A program made the position numbers and the translations under genes. From Poseidonibacter ostreae (GTDB taxonomy: Bacteria; Campylobacterota; Campylobacteria; Campylobacterales; Arcobacteraceae): a DNA stretch of 64,000 bases. The stretch spans positions 1-64,000 of the forward strand of contig NZ_WFKJ01000009.1 in assembly GCF_009208075.1 (NCBI RefSeq), in the 5' to 3' direction. Shown one piece after another: positions 8,649-19,079 of this stretch. The notes beneath the pieces are model-generated. The model was not told the DNA's origin, searched no databases, and saw only the letters and a program-made list of their open reading frames with translations. Every line of letters starts with the position of its first letter. Within the stretch, counting starts at the first letter, position 1.

Positions 8649-9382
8649 TTATCTAACCAATTTATTATTTTAAATTCACCCTCATATGTCTCAACAATTG
8701 CTGTACATGATTCTACCCAGTCTCCACAATTTAGATATTCAACAGAATCAATATTTCTTATTTCTGCTTTATGAATGTGTCCACAAATAATACCATCATA
8801 ACCTTTATTTTTTGCATGTTTTGAAAGTACAGATTCAAAGTCATTTATAAAAGAAACTGAGGATTTTACACTATCTTTTACATATTTTGATAAAGACCAA
8901 TATTTTTGTATACCAATTTTTTTTCTTAAAAAATTTAATACAGAGTTTAGATGAAGTAATAAGTCATATCCATAATCACCTAATATTGCAAGCCATTTCT
9001 TTGTCATTGTAATTGAATCAAAAAAGTCACCATGGGTGATGTAATATTTTTTGCCATTTAAAGCTACATAGTCTAACTCATTACAAATATTTAGTGAATC
9101 ACCTAAAATTAACGGTACAAAAGGTCTTATAAACTCATCGTGGTTACCAGTTATAAAGCTTACTTTTGTTCCTTTTCTAGCTTTTTTTAATATCTTTTGA
9201 ATAACATCTGAGTGTGTTTGTGGCCATATAAATTTACGTTTTATTGCCCAACCATCAACAATATCTCCTACTAATATTAAGTTTTCACTTTCAGTGTGTT
9301 TTAAAAAGTTTAAAAGTTCTTTAGTTTTTGAGAATTTTGTTCCTAAATGTATGTCTGAGATAAATATGCTTTTATATTTCAT
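8645..9382 (-). CDS. LpxH-like metallophosphoesterase
   Basis: Calcineurin-type metallophosphoesterase of the LpxH/YbbF class; LpxH cleaves UDP-2,3-diacylglucosamine to lipid X in lipid A synthesis. Metal-binding motifs appear in order: SDIHLG, VGDIVDGW, TGNHDEF, THGDFFD and CGHIHKAEI. The product is about 245 residues, close to E. coli LpxH (240). I chose the inner ATG at 9382 because it gives the family-like start MKYKSIFISDIHLG; an in-frame ATG at 9403 adds seven residues and neither has a good ribosome binding site. The lipid A role is an inference, because generic members of this family exist. Confidence 0.75.
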   Translation of the reverse strand: MKYKSIFISDIHLGTKFSKTKELLNFLKHTESENLILVGDIVDGWAIKRKFIWPQTHSDVIQKILKKARKGTKVSFITGNHDEFIRPFVPLILGDSLNICNELDYVALNGKKYYITHGDFFDSITMTKKWLAILGDYGYDLLLHLNSVLNFLRKKIGIQKYWSLSKYVKDSVKSSVSFINDFESVLSKHAKNKGYDGIICGHIHKAEIRNIDSVEYLNCGDWVESCTAIVETYEGEFKIINWLDK

Positions 9383-9426
9383 AAAAATATAATATACAAT
9401 CATGATTACAATTGAATAACAAAATT

Positions 9427-9432
9427 ATTATA
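9427..9432 (-). promoter_or_regulatory. -10 element for the LpxH-like/patatin/dnaE run
   Basis: TATAAT on the minus strand, about 45 bases before the chosen start of the phosphoesterase gene. It is the only good -10 in the divergent gap shared with the FlgO-like lipoproteins. Confidence 0.4.
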
Positions 9433-9493
9433 TTTCAAGAGTATATAAGCAAAGTTTAAATAAAATTTAAATAATTAGTAAAAGGGGATTTTA

Positions 9494-10159
9494 ATGTTTA
9501 AAAGTATTTCTAAAGTAGGTATAACTGCTATTTTATCAGCATTTGTTATATCTGGTTGTACATATAAAAACGAGATTACAAGTACAACAGTTGATGGTGA
9601 AGTTTTAAAAGAGTACAACAAGGTACAAACAACAAAGCAACATCTTGAAATTGCAGAAGATAAGCAAAGAAACGTAACAACACAACAAACATTAGAAGGT
9701 ACAATTTCCTCACTAGCCACTCAAATGATGAGAAATAAAAAAATGACTACAAATAAACCTGTACTTATTACATCATTTGTAAGACTTGATTCTTTTAAGA
9801 AAACTTCAGAGTTTGGAAGAATTGTTAGTGAAAGTATGATTGATGAATTATCAAATAGAGGCTTTAACATTATAGAGTTTAGAGGTCAAATGGCTGTTTC
9901 TATAAATGATAAAGGTGAATATTTTATAACTAGAAAAACAAATAGATTAAAAGATAAAGTTCCAAATACTTATGTTGTAGTAGGAACTTATTCAAGACAA
10001 TTTGGAAAAGTAATGTTAAATGCTAGAGTAATAGATAATGTTACAGGAAAAATAATCTCTAGTTCAAGATCTACTTATAATCACGGACTAAGAAATGACT
10101 GTATGTTATTTAAAGATTGTAGACCAGCTAGAACTATAAATATTATAAAAGAACGATAG
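9494..10159 (+). CDS. FlgO-domain lipoprotein
   Basis: Predicted lipoprotein of 221 residues with a signal peptide ending in the lipobox VISGC (Cys22). Residues from about 75 to 190 match the FlgO domain, named for the Vibrio outer-membrane flagellar protein: PVLITSFVRLDSFKKTSEFG, then a SESMIDELSNRGFNIIEF helix-strand, and VVVGTYSRQFGKVMLNARVID. An AAAGGGGA site precedes the ATG. It is followed 4 bases later by a second FlgO-like lipoprotein. No flagellar gene is adjacent, so a flagellar role is only suggested by family. Confidence 0.78.
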   Translation: MFKSISKVGITAILSAFVISGCTYKNEITSTTVDGEVLKEYNKVQTTKQHLEIAEDKQRNVTTQQTLEGTISSLATQMMRNKKMTTNKPVLITSFVRLDSFKKTSEFGRIVSESMIDELSNRGFNIIEFRGQMAVSINDKGEYFITRKTNRLKDKVPNTYVVVGTYSRQFGKVMLNARVIDNVTGKIISSSRSTYNHGLRNDCMLFKDCRPARTINIIKER

Positions 10160-10163
10160 TTAA

Positions 10164-10742
10164 ATGAGTTCTAGCTTTTTTAAGATTATAAAGTATCTTA
10201 CCCTTTCATGCTTTATAATTTTATCTTTTACTTCATGTACACATAAAAATCTAATAAATGGTACAAATGATTTTCATTCATTAGTATCACAACTTGTAGA
10301 TGATTCTGCAAAAAAAATACAAAAATATACAATGCTTGATGATATTGTTTTAGTATCAGATTTTGTAAATCTTGATAACTTAAAAAATAGATCGGAATTA
10401 GGCTTTTTATTATCTGATATTTTAAAAGATAGATTAGTATCATTAAATATTTTAGTTCGAGAAGTTGAGTTTGGAAAAGAGTTTGAATTAGGACCTAGTG
10501 GTTTTAATTTATTAACTAGAGACCAAAGTAAGATTGTTTCAAAAGTAGTAAAAGAAGAAAAGTATGCTGTTGTTGGAACTTATTCAATTACAAGCAGAAG
10601 CTTAAACTTATTTATAAAACTAATTGATATTAGAACTGGGCATATATTAGCCTCTTCTTATGAAAGAACGGGTATTGATGAAGAGATATTACAACTTGAG
10701 GGAAGTGATCAGCCTGTGATTCGTCCTCATGTTGTATTGTAG
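10164..10742 (+). CDS. Second FlgO-like lipoprotein
   Basis: A 192-residue predicted lipoprotein with lipobox FTSC (Cys25). The body follows the same scheme as the preceding gene: IVLVSDFVNLDNLKNRSELG, a LLSDILKDRLVSLNILVREV segment and AVVGTYSITSRSLNLFIKLID. It is therefore a diverged tandem paralogue. It lies 4 bases downstream of its partner and its stop codon abuts the convergent recJ stop with no space for a terminator. The two could form a heteromeric outer-membrane assembly; that is inference. Confidence 0.72.
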   Translation: MSSSFFKIIKYLTLSCFIILSFTSCTHKNLINGTNDFHSLVSQLVDDSAKKIQKYTMLDDIVLVSDFVNLDNLKNRSELGFLLSDILKDRLVSLNILVREVEFGKEFELGPSGFNLLTRDQSKIVSKVVKEEKYAVVGTYSITSRSLNLFIKLIDIRTGHILASSYERTGIDEEILQLEGSDQPVIRPHVVL

Positions 10743-12311
10743 TTATATTATTATCTCTTGAATTAAAAACTGAGGAGTAACCTCTCCTCTAAACTCATTT
10801 TTATTTAAAGAAACAATTAAATCAAAACTATTAGGTAAATTGATATTTGAATCATTAAATTTTATAGCTTCAAATATTACACCTTCTGAATTTAAAACTA
10901 ATTTCATATGATTTTTATCTCTTCCCATTAGATTAATTTTTACAACACTTACTTTTGAAACTTTGAAAATTGGTTTATGATTTTCTAAACCATAAGGCTC
11001 AAATTTATCGATAATATCTAAAAACTCTAAATCAACTGATGCTACATCTAATTCACCTAAGGTTACAGGGTCAATATGTAAATCATCTTTGAAGTCTTCT
11101 AGTTCTTGATTTATCAAGGTTTTAAACTCTTCTAAATTCTCTTCTTTTAAAGATAATCCAGCAGCATTTTTATGTCCACCAAAACCTAATAATAAATGAG
11201 ATGCTTTTGTAATAATCGTATGAAGATTTATATTAGCATTAGCTCTTGCACTTCCTTTTGCAATTCCATTATTTAAAGAGAATATAAAAGCAGGTTTTTT
11301 AAAAGAGTTTGATAGTTTTGAAGCAACTATTCCAATCACTCCCTCGTGCCAATCTTCTCCCCAAACGATAACTGCATTATCTTCTTTTGATGATTTACTT
11401 TGGGCTCTTTTTGTAATTTCTTCTTGTAAAGTTTTTCTATAGTTATTTAACTCTTCTAACTCTTGTAGGGATTCATTTGCTTGAAAAGAATTTTTTGAAA
11501 GTAAAAACTCTAAAGCAGTACTTGCATCTTGCATTCTTCCTGCACTATTAATCTTAGGAGCTATAAAAAAGCCAATATCATCAGAAACTAAGGCTTGTTT
11601 ACCCATAACTTCATTTAGCTTTTTAAAGGCCTCTCTTGGAGATGTTTTGATTTTTTTTAAACCTTGTTTTACTAGTGTATAATTTAGTGCAGTCATTGGC
11701 ATAATATCTGCAATAATTGCAACACAAAGTAAATCTAAAAAGTCAGTCATCTTAACATCTAAGTTTAACTCTTTTTTAATAGCTGCACATAAATACCAAG
11801 CAACTTGAGCTCCACAAATATCTTTAAACTCAAAAGTACAATCTTCTTGTTTAGGGTTTATAATTGCATATGCATAAGGGACTTCAATTCCTACTGTATG
11901 ATGATCTGTAATAATTAAATCTATACCTTTTTCTTTTAGTTTTAAAGCAGCGCTTACTGCTGATATTCCATTATCAACAGTAATTACTAAACCTGAATCA
12001 ATCATATCTACAATTTTAGGAGATAATCCGTAACCATGTTTAAATCTATTTGGAATTATATAGTCTATTTTTACATTTATTTTTTGAAAAAAATCAACCA
12101 TAATAGTAGTAGAAACTACACCATCAACATCATAATCTCCAACTATTGTAATAGTTTCATTATTTAGTATTGCAGTTTTAATTCTTGAAGTTGCTTTGTG
12201 AATATCTTTAAAATTATTTGGAGTTGGAATATCTGCTAGACGCGAATAAAGGCTATTCGCGTGTCTTGCAGAGAGTAGTTCAAAAAGTCTATTTTTTGTA
12301 ACTTTTGACAT
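10743..12311 (-). CDS. recJ: Single-stranded-DNA-specific exonuclease RecJ
   Basis: 5'-3' exonuclease acting on single-stranded DNA in recombination and mismatch repair. DHH-family motifs are complete: GDYDVDG (residues 58-64), the second aspartate region VITVDNGIS, the signature TDHH (135-138), and the DHHA1 motif GFGGHKNAAG near residue 370. At 522 residues it is about 10% shorter than E. coli RecJ, as is common in Campylobacterota. Its ATG shares a base with the pyrG stop, so it is co-expressed with pyrG. Confidence 0.94.
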   Translation of the reverse strand: MSKVTKNRLFELLSARHANSLYSRLADIPTPNNFKDIHKATSRIKTAILNNETITIVGDYDVDGVVSTTIMVDFFQKINVKIDYIIPNRFKHGYGLSPKIVDMIDSGLVITVDNGISAVSAALKLKEKGIDLIITDHHTVGIEVPYAYAIINPKQEDCTFEFKDICGAQVAWYLCAAIKKELNLDVKMTDFLDLLCVAIIADIMPMTALNYTLVKQGLKKIKTSPREAFKKLNEVMGKQALVSDDIGFFIAPKINSAGRMQDASTALEFLLSKNSFQANESLQELEELNNYRKTLQEEITKRAQSKSSKEDNAVIVWGEDWHEGVIGIVASKLSNSFKKPAFIFSLNNGIAKGSARANANINLHTIITKASHLLLGFGGHKNAAGLSLKEENLEEFKTLINQELEDFKDDLHIDPVTLGELDVASVDLEFLDIIDKFEPYGLENHKPIFKVSKVSVVKINLMGRDKNHMKLVLNSEGVIFEAIKFNDSNINLPNSFDLIVSLNKNEFRGEVTPQFLIQEIII

Positions 12312-13927
12312 TAATCTTTTTTATTTGCTTGTTTTACAAATTCAAAGATAATTGGGTTTGGAGTTTCTAAATGTGAAGTAAACTCAGGATGGAATTGAAC
12401 ACCAACAAACCATGGATGGTCTTTAATTTCAACTGCTTCAATTAAACCATTTGATTGTCCTGAAATAACCATTCCAGCTTTTTCTAATACTTCTTTATAT
12501 TTTGGATTTGCTTCATATCTATGTCTATGTCTTTCATTATATATTTCTTCATTTCCATAAGCTTTTTGAAGGTTAGTTCCTTTTAATGGTTCAAATGGAT
12601 ACTCCCCTAATCTCATAGTTCCACCCATTGGTGATTTATGAGTTCTAAGTTGTTTTTGTCCACTTTGGTCCATAAATTCATCAATTAAATAAATTAATGG
12701 ATTAGGTGTTTCTTTATCAAACTCTATTGAGTTTGCATCTTCTAAACCTAGTACATTTCTTGCAAATTCAATAACTGCTAATTGCATACCAAGACAGATA
12801 CCTAAGTATGGAATTTTATTTTCTCTTGCATATTTAATTGCTTCAAGTTTACCCTCAACACCTCTGTGTCCAAACCCACCAGCAACAAGTACTGCATCAG
12901 AATTACCAATGATATCATAAGCACCGTGAACTTCGATTTTTTCAGAATCACACCAGTGAATATTTACTTTTGTGTTTAAGTGTGCACCACTATGAATTAA
13001 TGCTTCTGTTAATGATTTATATGATTCTTTTAATTCTAAATATTTTCCAACAAATGCAATTGTTAATTCATCTTTTGGTACTAATATATTTTTAACTAAA
13101 GTATCCCATTTTTCCATATTTGGTTTAATTTTGATATTAAAGTGTTCTGATAAAGGATTAATAATACCTTCTTTAATAAAGTGTAATGGAACTTGATAAA
13201 TAGATTGTGCATCACCTGCTTCAATAACTGCATTTCTATCAATATCACATGACATTGCAAGTTTTTCTTTAAGGTTTTTAGGTAAGGCTTTTTCTGTTCT
13301 ACAAACTAACATATGTGGAGTAATACCAATTCTTCTTAATTCTTGAACTGAATGCTGTGTTGGTTTAGTTTTAAGTTCCCCAGCAGCTGCTATAAACGGA
13401 ATTAATGTAACGTGAATATTCATTGTATTTGTTTTTGGAAGTTCATGTCTTATTGCTCTAATTGATTCCATAAATGGTAATCCCTCAATATCACCAACTG
13501 TTCCACCAAGTTCAACTATTAAAAACTCATGACCTTCAGCTGCTGCATAAATTCTATCTTTAATTTCATCAACAACATGAGGAATTACTTGAATAGTTTT
13601 ACCTAAGTAACCACCTTCTCTTTCTCTTTTAATAACACTTTGATAAACTTGACCAGTTGTAAAATTGTTTTGAGCAGTTAATGTAGTATCAATAAATCTT
13701 TCATAATTTCCTAAATCTAAATCAGTTTCAGCTCCATCAGCTGTTACGAAAACTTCTCCATGTTCTAATGGACTCATAGTTCCTGGATCTACATTTAAGT
13801 ATGGGTCGATTTTAAGCATAGATACTTTAAATCCAGATTGTTTTAATATTGTTGCAATTGATGCTGCGGTGATTCCTTTTCCTAGTGAACTTAGAACCCC
13901 ACCTGTTACGAAGATGAATTTAGTCAT
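12311..13927 (-). CDS. pyrG: CTP synthase
   Basis: Glutamine-hydrolysing amination of UTP to CTP. The synthase domain starts [18 protein letters not shown] with the ATP-binding loop. The C-terminal class I amidotransferase has the nucleophile motif [10 protein letters not shown] and the catalytic HPEFTS. I chose the ATG at 13927 (538 residues) because GGAG lies 9 bases upstream; the in-frame TTG five codons earlier overlaps that GGAG site and would be a poor start. It is transcribed toward recJ from its own -10 element. Confidence 0.96.
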   Translation of the reverse strand: MTKFIFVTGGVLSSLGKGITAASIATILKQSGFKVSMLKIDPYLNVDPGTMSPLEHGEVFVTADGAETDLDLGNYERFIDTTLTAQNNFTTGQVYQSVIKREREGGYLGKTIQVIPHVVDEIKDRIYAAAEGHEFLIVELGGTVGDIEGLPFMESIRAIRHELPKTNTMNIHVTLIPFIAAAGELKTKPTQHSVQELRRIGITPHMLVCRTEKALPKNLKEKLAMSCDIDRNAVIEAGDAQSIYQVPLHFIKEGIINPLSEHFNIKIKPNMEKWDTLVKNILVPKDELTIAFVGKYLELKESYKSLTEALIHSGAHLNTKVNIHWCDSEKIEVHGAYDIIGNSDAVLVAGGFGHRGVEGKLEAIKYARENKIPYLGICLGMQLAVIEFARNVLGLEDANSIEFDKETPNPLIYLIDEFMDQSGQKQLRTHKSPMGGTMRLGEYPFEPLKGTNLQKAYGNEEIYNERHRHRYEANPKYKEVLEKAGMVISGQSNGLIEAVEIKDHPWFVGVQFHPEFTSHLETPNPIIFEFVKQANKKD

Positions 13928-13957
13928 TTTAAAATACTCCAATGATATTAGTTATTA

Positions 13958-13963
13958 ATTATA
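13958..13963 (-). promoter_or_regulatory. -10 element for pyrG-recJ
   Basis: TATAAT on the minus strand, about 30 bases upstream of the pyrG ATG, between the ccoG hairpin and pyrG. Confidence 0.5.
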
Positions 13964-14030
13964 TTCGCGATTGTAGCTAGTTTTTGTTGATAAATAAGTT
14001 AAGTAAAGTATATTTTTAATTTAAGTAGAG

Positions 14031-14059
14031 TGACAAGTTTATAAAATATAAACTTGTCA
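14031..14059. terminator. Perfect 13-bp inverted repeat after ccoG
   Basis: TGACAAGTTTATA and its exact complement are separated by AAA, 9 bases past the ccoG stop. It probably ends the ccoG transcript. On the minus strand the following bases are not a clean U-tract, so it may act as a stabilising hairpin or a factor-binding palindrome instead. Confidence 0.45.
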
Positions 14060-14068
14060 TTTAAATAA

Positions 14069-15451
14069 TTATTTTAATTTATCCATTCTTGGATAAATAA
14101 ATACAGCTTTTCTAAATACTGTAACCTTTTCAGGGTTTTCTTTTGCATAAGCTTTTAAAGTTACTGTAATTGGAGTATCTTTAGTAGCATCATTTACTAA
14201 AACTTTGTCTGTTTCTAAGATAAGAACTTTTTTAGCCATTTTACCTGGACTTAAAGTAAAAGGTTTAAATCTTTTAATATTAATTTCTGGGTGATCCATA
14301 ACTTCTACATTAAATGTTAATTTTTCTGATTCAGTATTTTGGAAAAGTAATAAGAAGTTATTTGTAACTACATTATTTTCTTTTACTTTATATAACTGTG
14401 TTGTTTTATTTACATTTAAAAGCATATACTCTTTCTTTCCACCCATTACAAATAAAAGACCAATAACAACAATTAGTGCAACTGCATACATAATAGTTTG
14501 TTTTCTTACAATTTTTGTAGGGATATCTTTCTTGATTGTATTTGTACTTGACCATTGAACAAGTGATGGTTTTCCAAGTTTTCCCATAACTGTAGTACAT
14601 GCATCAACACATTCTAAACAGTTAATACACTCTAATTGAAGTCCTTTTCTAATATCAATATGAGTAGGACAAACAGTAACACAAGCTTCACATGTCGTAC
14701 ATTCATTTGTGTCCATTGGTAAATCTTTTGCTTTGAAGATAATTTTTTCTTTATCTTCATTATAAATTTCTCCACCTCTATTTGTTGAGTAAATAGCTTG
14801 GTATGTATCATCATCATATAAAACTGATTGAACTCTTGAATAAGGACAAATATAAATACAAAAATCTTCTTTTAACCAAATTGCATCATATATAATAAAA
14901 GCAGCAATTCCTAAAACAAAACCAATTAATACCATATGTTCTGTTGGGTCTTGTAAATAAGCAAAGAAATCTTCTGGTGGAATAAAGTACCACATGAAGT
15001 TTGAGGCTGCAAGTAATGCTAAGGCTGACCATATCAAAATGGCTACAATTCTTTTAGCTGCATTTTTAGGTTTTGAAAAATCTGGATCTTTTTGTTTATT
15101 TTTTATTCTTCTTAAACCTAATAGTTTTGTTTCTATCAAGTCTCTATAAATAACTCTAAAAATAGTTTGAGGACATGCCCATCCACACCATGCTCTACCA
15201 CCTAAAGATGTAGCTGCAAATATTCCTAAAAATAAAAGCATCAGTAAAAAAGGCATTAAATATAACTCTTGCATATCAAAAGCAGTACCAAGTAAGTGAA
15301 GTTGTTTTTTATCAAATGATAATAGAAATAGATGGTTACCACCAATTGTAATAAATGGCATTGAAATAGAAACTAAAGTAGCAAGTATATATCCATAATA
15401 TCTTTTTATTCTATAAGGAATCTTATCTAAAAACTCATTTTTTTCTTTCAT
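14069..15451 (-). CDS. ccoG: Cytochrome c oxidase accessory protein CcoG
   Basis: Membrane iron-sulfur protein (RdxA/FixG family) needed for assembly of cbb3-type oxidase, probably through copper handling. N-terminal transmembrane segments (about 18-35, 63-82, 135-155, 172-192) surround CGWACPQT (Cys89, Cys93) and CIYICPYS. Two 4Fe-4S sets follow: Cys251, 254, 257, 261 and Cys275, 278, 281, 285. A further transmembrane helix at 320-336 leads to a periplasmic Ig-like FixG C-terminal domain. At 460 residues the length is typical. No cbb3 subunit gene is nearby; it appears to be its own unit ending at a strong inverted repeat. Confidence 0.93.
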   Translation of the reverse strand: MKEKNEFLDKIPYRIKRYYGYILATLVSISMPFITIGGNHLFLLSFDKKQLHLLGTAFDMQELYLMPFLLMLLFLGIFAATSLGGRAWCGWACPQTIFRVIYRDLIETKLLGLRRIKNKQKDPDFSKPKNAAKRIVAILIWSALALLAASNFMWYFIPPEDFFAYLQDPTEHMVLIGFVLGIAAFIIYDAIWLKEDFCIYICPYSRVQSVLYDDDTYQAIYSTNRGGEIYNEDKEKIIFKAKDLPMDTNECTTCEACVTVCPTHIDIRKGLQLECINCLECVDACTTVMGKLGKPSLVQWSSTNTIKKDIPTKIVRKQTIMYAVALIVVIGLLFVMGGKKEYMLLNVNKTTQLYKVKENNVVTNNFLLLFQNTESEKLTFNVEVMDHPEINIKRFKPFTLSPGKMAKKVLILETDKVLVNDATKDTPITVTLKAYAKENPEKVTVFRKAVFIYPRMDKLK

Positions 15452-15548
15452 AAAAAAACCTTTTTGTTTAATTTCATATATTATATATAAAGATAACTTA
15501 TAATTAACATAAAGTATTATAAGCTAAAATTATACTTTTAAAATTTAT

Positions 15549-16385
15549 TTAATTACCTACAAGCTTTTTATACTCATCAATCTCAACTTTTATCTTATTT
15601 GTAATATCTTCTAAATATGCATTTTTGAAGTTTTTAATTTCAGGATAATCTTCAATAATTTTTTCAAAATCTTTTACTATTGTTTTAAAATTCTTTGAAT
15701 TAATACATGGAATATTTAATTCTTTTATTAGTTCTTCATCATAAGTTTTATCTTCTCTTTTAAATAAAACTGCTTTGTTTCCACACGAAATTGATTCTAA
15801 TGCTGTTTGAAGTGATGCTGTTAAAAGGTATTTTGTATTTTGAATAGTCTCTACGTACTCTTCTTCATCAATTACATTGTTAAAATAGTTTTTAAATATT
15901 TTTTCATTTCCTAAGAAAAAATAATGTCCCATTAATAAATCCATATCTAAATTTTGGGCTTCTTTTATATTTTCTAAAAATAAGTTGTTATAATCATCAT
16001 CTCCAAAAAACATAAGTTTTTCAATTGATGGATTTTCTACTTTTTTATAAATAGTTTCATCAACTACAATTTTAGAAATATCATTTTGTACAGAGTATAA
16101 AAGTGTGCAAAATTCTTTCATATCATTTTGCATAAACTCATTTGTTTCATCTGTATCATATATTAAGATGTCTCTTTTTTCCATGATATTATAAAGATTT
16201 CTTACAACATCAATATTTACATATTTTTTTACACCTAATAAATCTTTAGCAAATGCACCAGCTCTAAAGTCACTAGTACACAATACAGGTTCAAACTCTT
16301 TTAGAGCATTTGCGATAGTTGCACATCTTTTTGTAGCTTCTAATCCAATTGCATGACCACTTTTTGCATATAAATATACTTGCAT
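15549..16385 (-). CDS. Hypothetical protein with a GT-B/PseG-like outline
   Basis: A 278-residue cytoplasmic protein I do not recognise with certainty. Three segments recall PseG-like or UDP-sugar GT-B proteins: KSGHAIGLEATKRCATIANAL at residues 9-29, LMFFGDDDYNNLFLENI near 150 (compare the GGSD-N pattern) and LLTASLQTALESISCGNKAVLF near 208 (the nucleotide-sugar site with a conserved Glu). No signal peptide or membrane segment is seen. It starts immediately after the mnmG stop, so both are probably on one transcript. A sugar-related activity is an inference; no catalytic residue can be assigned. Confidence 0.6.
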   Translation of the reverse strand: MQVYLYAKSGHAIGLEATKRCATIANALKEFEPVLCTSDFRAGAFAKDLLGVKKYVNIDVVRNLYNIMEKRDILIYDTDETNEFMQNDMKEFCTLLYSVQNDISKIVVDETIYKKVENPSIEKLMFFGDDDYNNLFLENIKEAQNLDMDLLMGHYFFLGNEKIFKNYFNNVIDEEEYVETIQNTKYLLTASLQTALESISCGNKAVLFKREDKTYDEELIKELNIPCINSKNFKTIVKDFEKIIEDYPEIKNFKNAYLEDITNKIKVEIDEYKKLVGN

Positions 16386-18269
16386 CTATTTCTCTTTCTT
16401 TTCTTGTTGCTGTTTTAAGTTGATATTTAAATGAATAATATCAATAGCTGATGGCGTAATTCCAGAAATTTCACTTGCATTAAATAGTGTAGGCGGCTTG
16501 AATTTTTCTAGTTTTTCAATAACTTCATTTGATAAACCAGCAACTCCTTTAAAGTTAAAGTTTTCAGGAATTTTTAGTTTTAACATTTTTTTCATTTTGT
16601 CAATTTGCTTTTGTTGTTTTAAAATATATCTGTAATATTTTGCTTCAATAATAATCTGCTCTTTTAAATAAGATTCAGTATTAGCTAAACTTGGAACTAA
16701 TTTATCAAACTTTTCTTTATCTACAGTGTTTCTTCCAACTATGTCAATTAAAAGTGCTCTATCTCTAATCTTATCTTCACCAATTGATTCTAATAAATCT
16801 AAGTTTTCTTTCTTTGAAGTGAACCACTCATTTGACATTAATTCAACTGCATCATTTAAAACTTTTCTTTTATTTTCAACTTTACTCATAGTTTCATCAT
16901 CAATAAGCCCTAAGTCATGACCATATTTTGATAATCTTAAATCAGCATTTTCTTCTCTTAATAATAATCTATATTCAGCACGAGATGTGAACATTCTATA
17001 AGGTTCACTTGTACCTTTTGTAACTAAATCATCTATTAAAACTCCAATATATCCTTCATCTCTACGTAGGATAAAAGGCTCTTTTTCATCAATTGCTAAA
17101 CATGCATTAATTCCTGCCATTAAACCTTGTGATGCCGCTTCTTCATAACCAGTTGTTGCATTAATTTGTCCTGCATTATAAAGGTTTTTAACTTTTTTAG
17201 TTTCAAGTGTATGTTTTAATTCAGTTGGGTCTACGTAATCGTATTCGATTGCATAACCATATCTAATAATTTTTGCATTTTCAAGTCCAGAAATTGAGTG
17301 TATCATCTCTTTTTGAACATCAATAGGAAGTGAAGTTGAAAGTCCATTTATATAATATTCAGTACACATAGCAGTTTGTGGTTCTAAAAATAATTGATGT
17401 CTATCTCTTTCAGAAAATCTATTTACTTTATCTTCAATACTTGGACAATATCTTGGACCTGAGCCTTGAATCTGACCTGTAAATAAAGGAGCTCTATCAA
17501 AATTTGATCTAATTTTATCATGAGTTCCTAGGTTTGTATATGTAATATAACAAGGATACTGAGTTGGATTAAAATTTGATTTATCTGTTCTAAATGAAAA
17601 AGGTGCTGGCATAACATCACCACCATGTGCATCCATATTTTCAAAGTTTATTGACTTTCCATCAATTCTTGCAGGTGTTCCAGTTTTAAGTCGTCCAACG
17701 TTTAGTCCTAACTCTTTTAGTTGAGTTGATAGCGTTGATGATGGTAATTCCCAAGCTCTTCCTGCATCATATGTACTTTCTCCAATATGAATAAGTCCTT
17801 TCATAAATGTACCAGTTGTGATGATAACTTTTGAAGCTTCAAACTCTTCGCCAAGTTTTGTTTTTACACCATAAACTTCATTTTCATTTTTTACAAGTAG
17901 TGTTGAAACTTCGTCTTGATAAACTTCTAGATTAGGAGTATTATGACAAACTTTTCTCATATACTCTCTATATTTATCCATATCAATTTGAGCTCGACTT
18001 CCTTGAACTGCTGCACCTTTTGATGCGTTTAATATTCTAAATTGAATACCAGTTGCATCAGTGCAAAGACCCATTTCTCCACCAATAGCATCTAGTTCTC
18101 TAACTAAATGTCCTTTAGCAAGTCCTCCAACAGCAGGGTTACAAGAAGCTGCTCCTATTTGTTCAACTAGCATAGTAATTAATAAAGTATTTTTCCCCAT
18201 TCTTGCAGCTGCTAAACATGCTTCAATCCCTGCATGCCCACCACCAACTACGATAATATCGTATTTCAT
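16386..18269 (-). CDS. mnmG: tRNA uridine 5-carboxymethylaminomethyl modification enzyme MnmG
   Basis: FAD-binding subunit (GidA) of the MnmE-MnmG complex that installs the carboxymethylaminomethyl group on wobble uridine 34 of several tRNAs. The FAD motif [11 protein letters not shown] is at the N-terminus, with [18 protein letters not shown] and [11 protein letters not shown] following. The [10 protein letters not shown] segment and a C-terminal [14 protein letters not shown] helix complete the family signature. At 627 residues it is full length. A ribosome binding site (AAAGGA) precedes the ATG. It heads a unit with the GT-B-like protein. Confidence 0.96.
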   Translation of the reverse strand: MKYDIIVVGGGHAGIEACLAAARMGKNTLLITMLVEQIGAASCNPAVGGLAKGHLVRELDAIGGEMGLCTDATGIQFRILNASKGAAVQGSRAQIDMDKYREYMRKVCHNTPNLEVYQDEVSTLLVKNENEVYGVKTKLGEEFEASKVIITTGTFMKGLIHIGESTYDAGRAWELPSSTLSTQLKELGLNVGRLKTGTPARIDGKSINFENMDAHGGDVMPAPFSFRTDKSNFNPTQYPCYITYTNLGTHDKIRSNFDRAPLFTGQIQGSGPRYCPSIEDKVNRFSERDRHQLFLEPQTAMCTEYYINGLSTSLPIDVQKEMIHSISGLENAKIIRYGYAIEYDYVDPTELKHTLETKKVKNLYNAGQINATTGYEEAASQGLMAGINACLAIDEKEPFILRRDEGYIGVLIDDLVTKGTSEPYRMFTSRAEYRLLLREENADLRLSKYGHDLGLIDDETMSKVENKRKVLNDAVELMSNEWFTSKKENLDLLESIGEDKIRDRALLIDIVGRNTVDKEKFDKLVPSLANTESYLKEQIIIEAKYYRYILKQQKQIDKMKKMLKLKIPENFNFKGVAGLSNEVIEKLEKFKPPTLFNASEISGITPSAIDIIHLNINLKQQQEKKEK

Positions 18270-18457
18270 TTTATTCCTTTTAAAACACTTGCTATTAGAT
18301 TCTAATAATCAAGTAGTTCTTTTTATATTTTTTATTTATATAGTTTTAGTATTTATTAATGTTTGAATTTTCAAAAATAGATTTTAGATTAATGTCAAAA
18401 TTAGCTTCTTAACATATTTTAGATATTATACCTAAATTATATCAAAAGGTTTTTTAA

Positions 18458-19072
18458 GTGTTTACAGGTCTGATTAGAGAAATGGCAAAAGTTGTAAGTT
18501 TAAATAATAGTTTATTAACATTAAAAGCGAAATACACTCCTAAGATAGGTGATTCTATTGCGATTAATGGAGCTTGTTTAACAGCAGTAAAAGTTACAAA
18601 AGATACATTTTCAGTAGAAATTTCTCCAGAATCACAAAAGATTTTAGCAATGGAAAACTATAAAAATGAGGTTCATATTGAGCCTGCTATGATGATGGGT
18701 GATAGATTTGAAGGACATATTGTTCAAGGTCATGTTGACTGTTTAGGAACAGTAAGTGCAATTAAAAACAGTGGAAATTCTACAGATTTTTTCATATCTT
18801 TACCTTGTGAATATACAAAGTTTATAATACCAAAAGGTTCAATTACTGTTGATGGAGTATCTTTAACTGTAAATGAAGTTTTAAAAGATTCTTTTAGACT
18901 TACCATTATTCCTCATACTATTAAAAATTCATTATTTAAAAATTACAGTATTGGTTCTAAAGTCAATCTAGAAACTGATATGTTCGCAAGATACGTTTAT
19001 AATATGTTTAAAAATAGTAATGATTCTAAAATGTCATGGAATGATGTAGATAAGATTATGGCAGCTTATTAA
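18458..19072 (+). CDS. ribE: Riboflavin synthase alpha chain
   Basis: Dismutates two 6,7-dimethyl-8-ribityllumazine molecules to riboflavin. Two lumazine-binding repeats are visible: MFTGLIREMAKV with GDSIAINGACLTAV, then EGHIVQGHVDCLGTV with GSITVDGVSLTVNEV. At 204 residues it is normal for RibE. The start is a GTG eight bases after AAAAGG. The 188-base gap to mnmG is divergent and I see no FMN riboswitch in it. The gene ends 7 bases from the convergent flagellin stop, with no terminator visible between them. Confidence 0.95.
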   Translation: MFTGLIREMAKVVSLNNSLLTLKAKYTPKIGDSIAINGACLTAVKVTKDTFSVEISPESQKILAMENYKNEVHIEPAMMMGDRFEGHIVQGHVDCLGTVSAIKNSGNSTDFFISLPCEYTKFIIPKGSITVDGVSLTVNEVLKDSFRLTIIPHTIKNSLFKNYSIGSKVNLETDMFARYVYNMFKNSNDSKMSWNDVDKIMAAY

Positions 19073-19079
19073 AAAGTTT

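Noticed and set aside
18270-18457. FMN riboswitch before ribE
   Set aside because: No conserved RFN element sequence blocks are seen in the 188-base gap.
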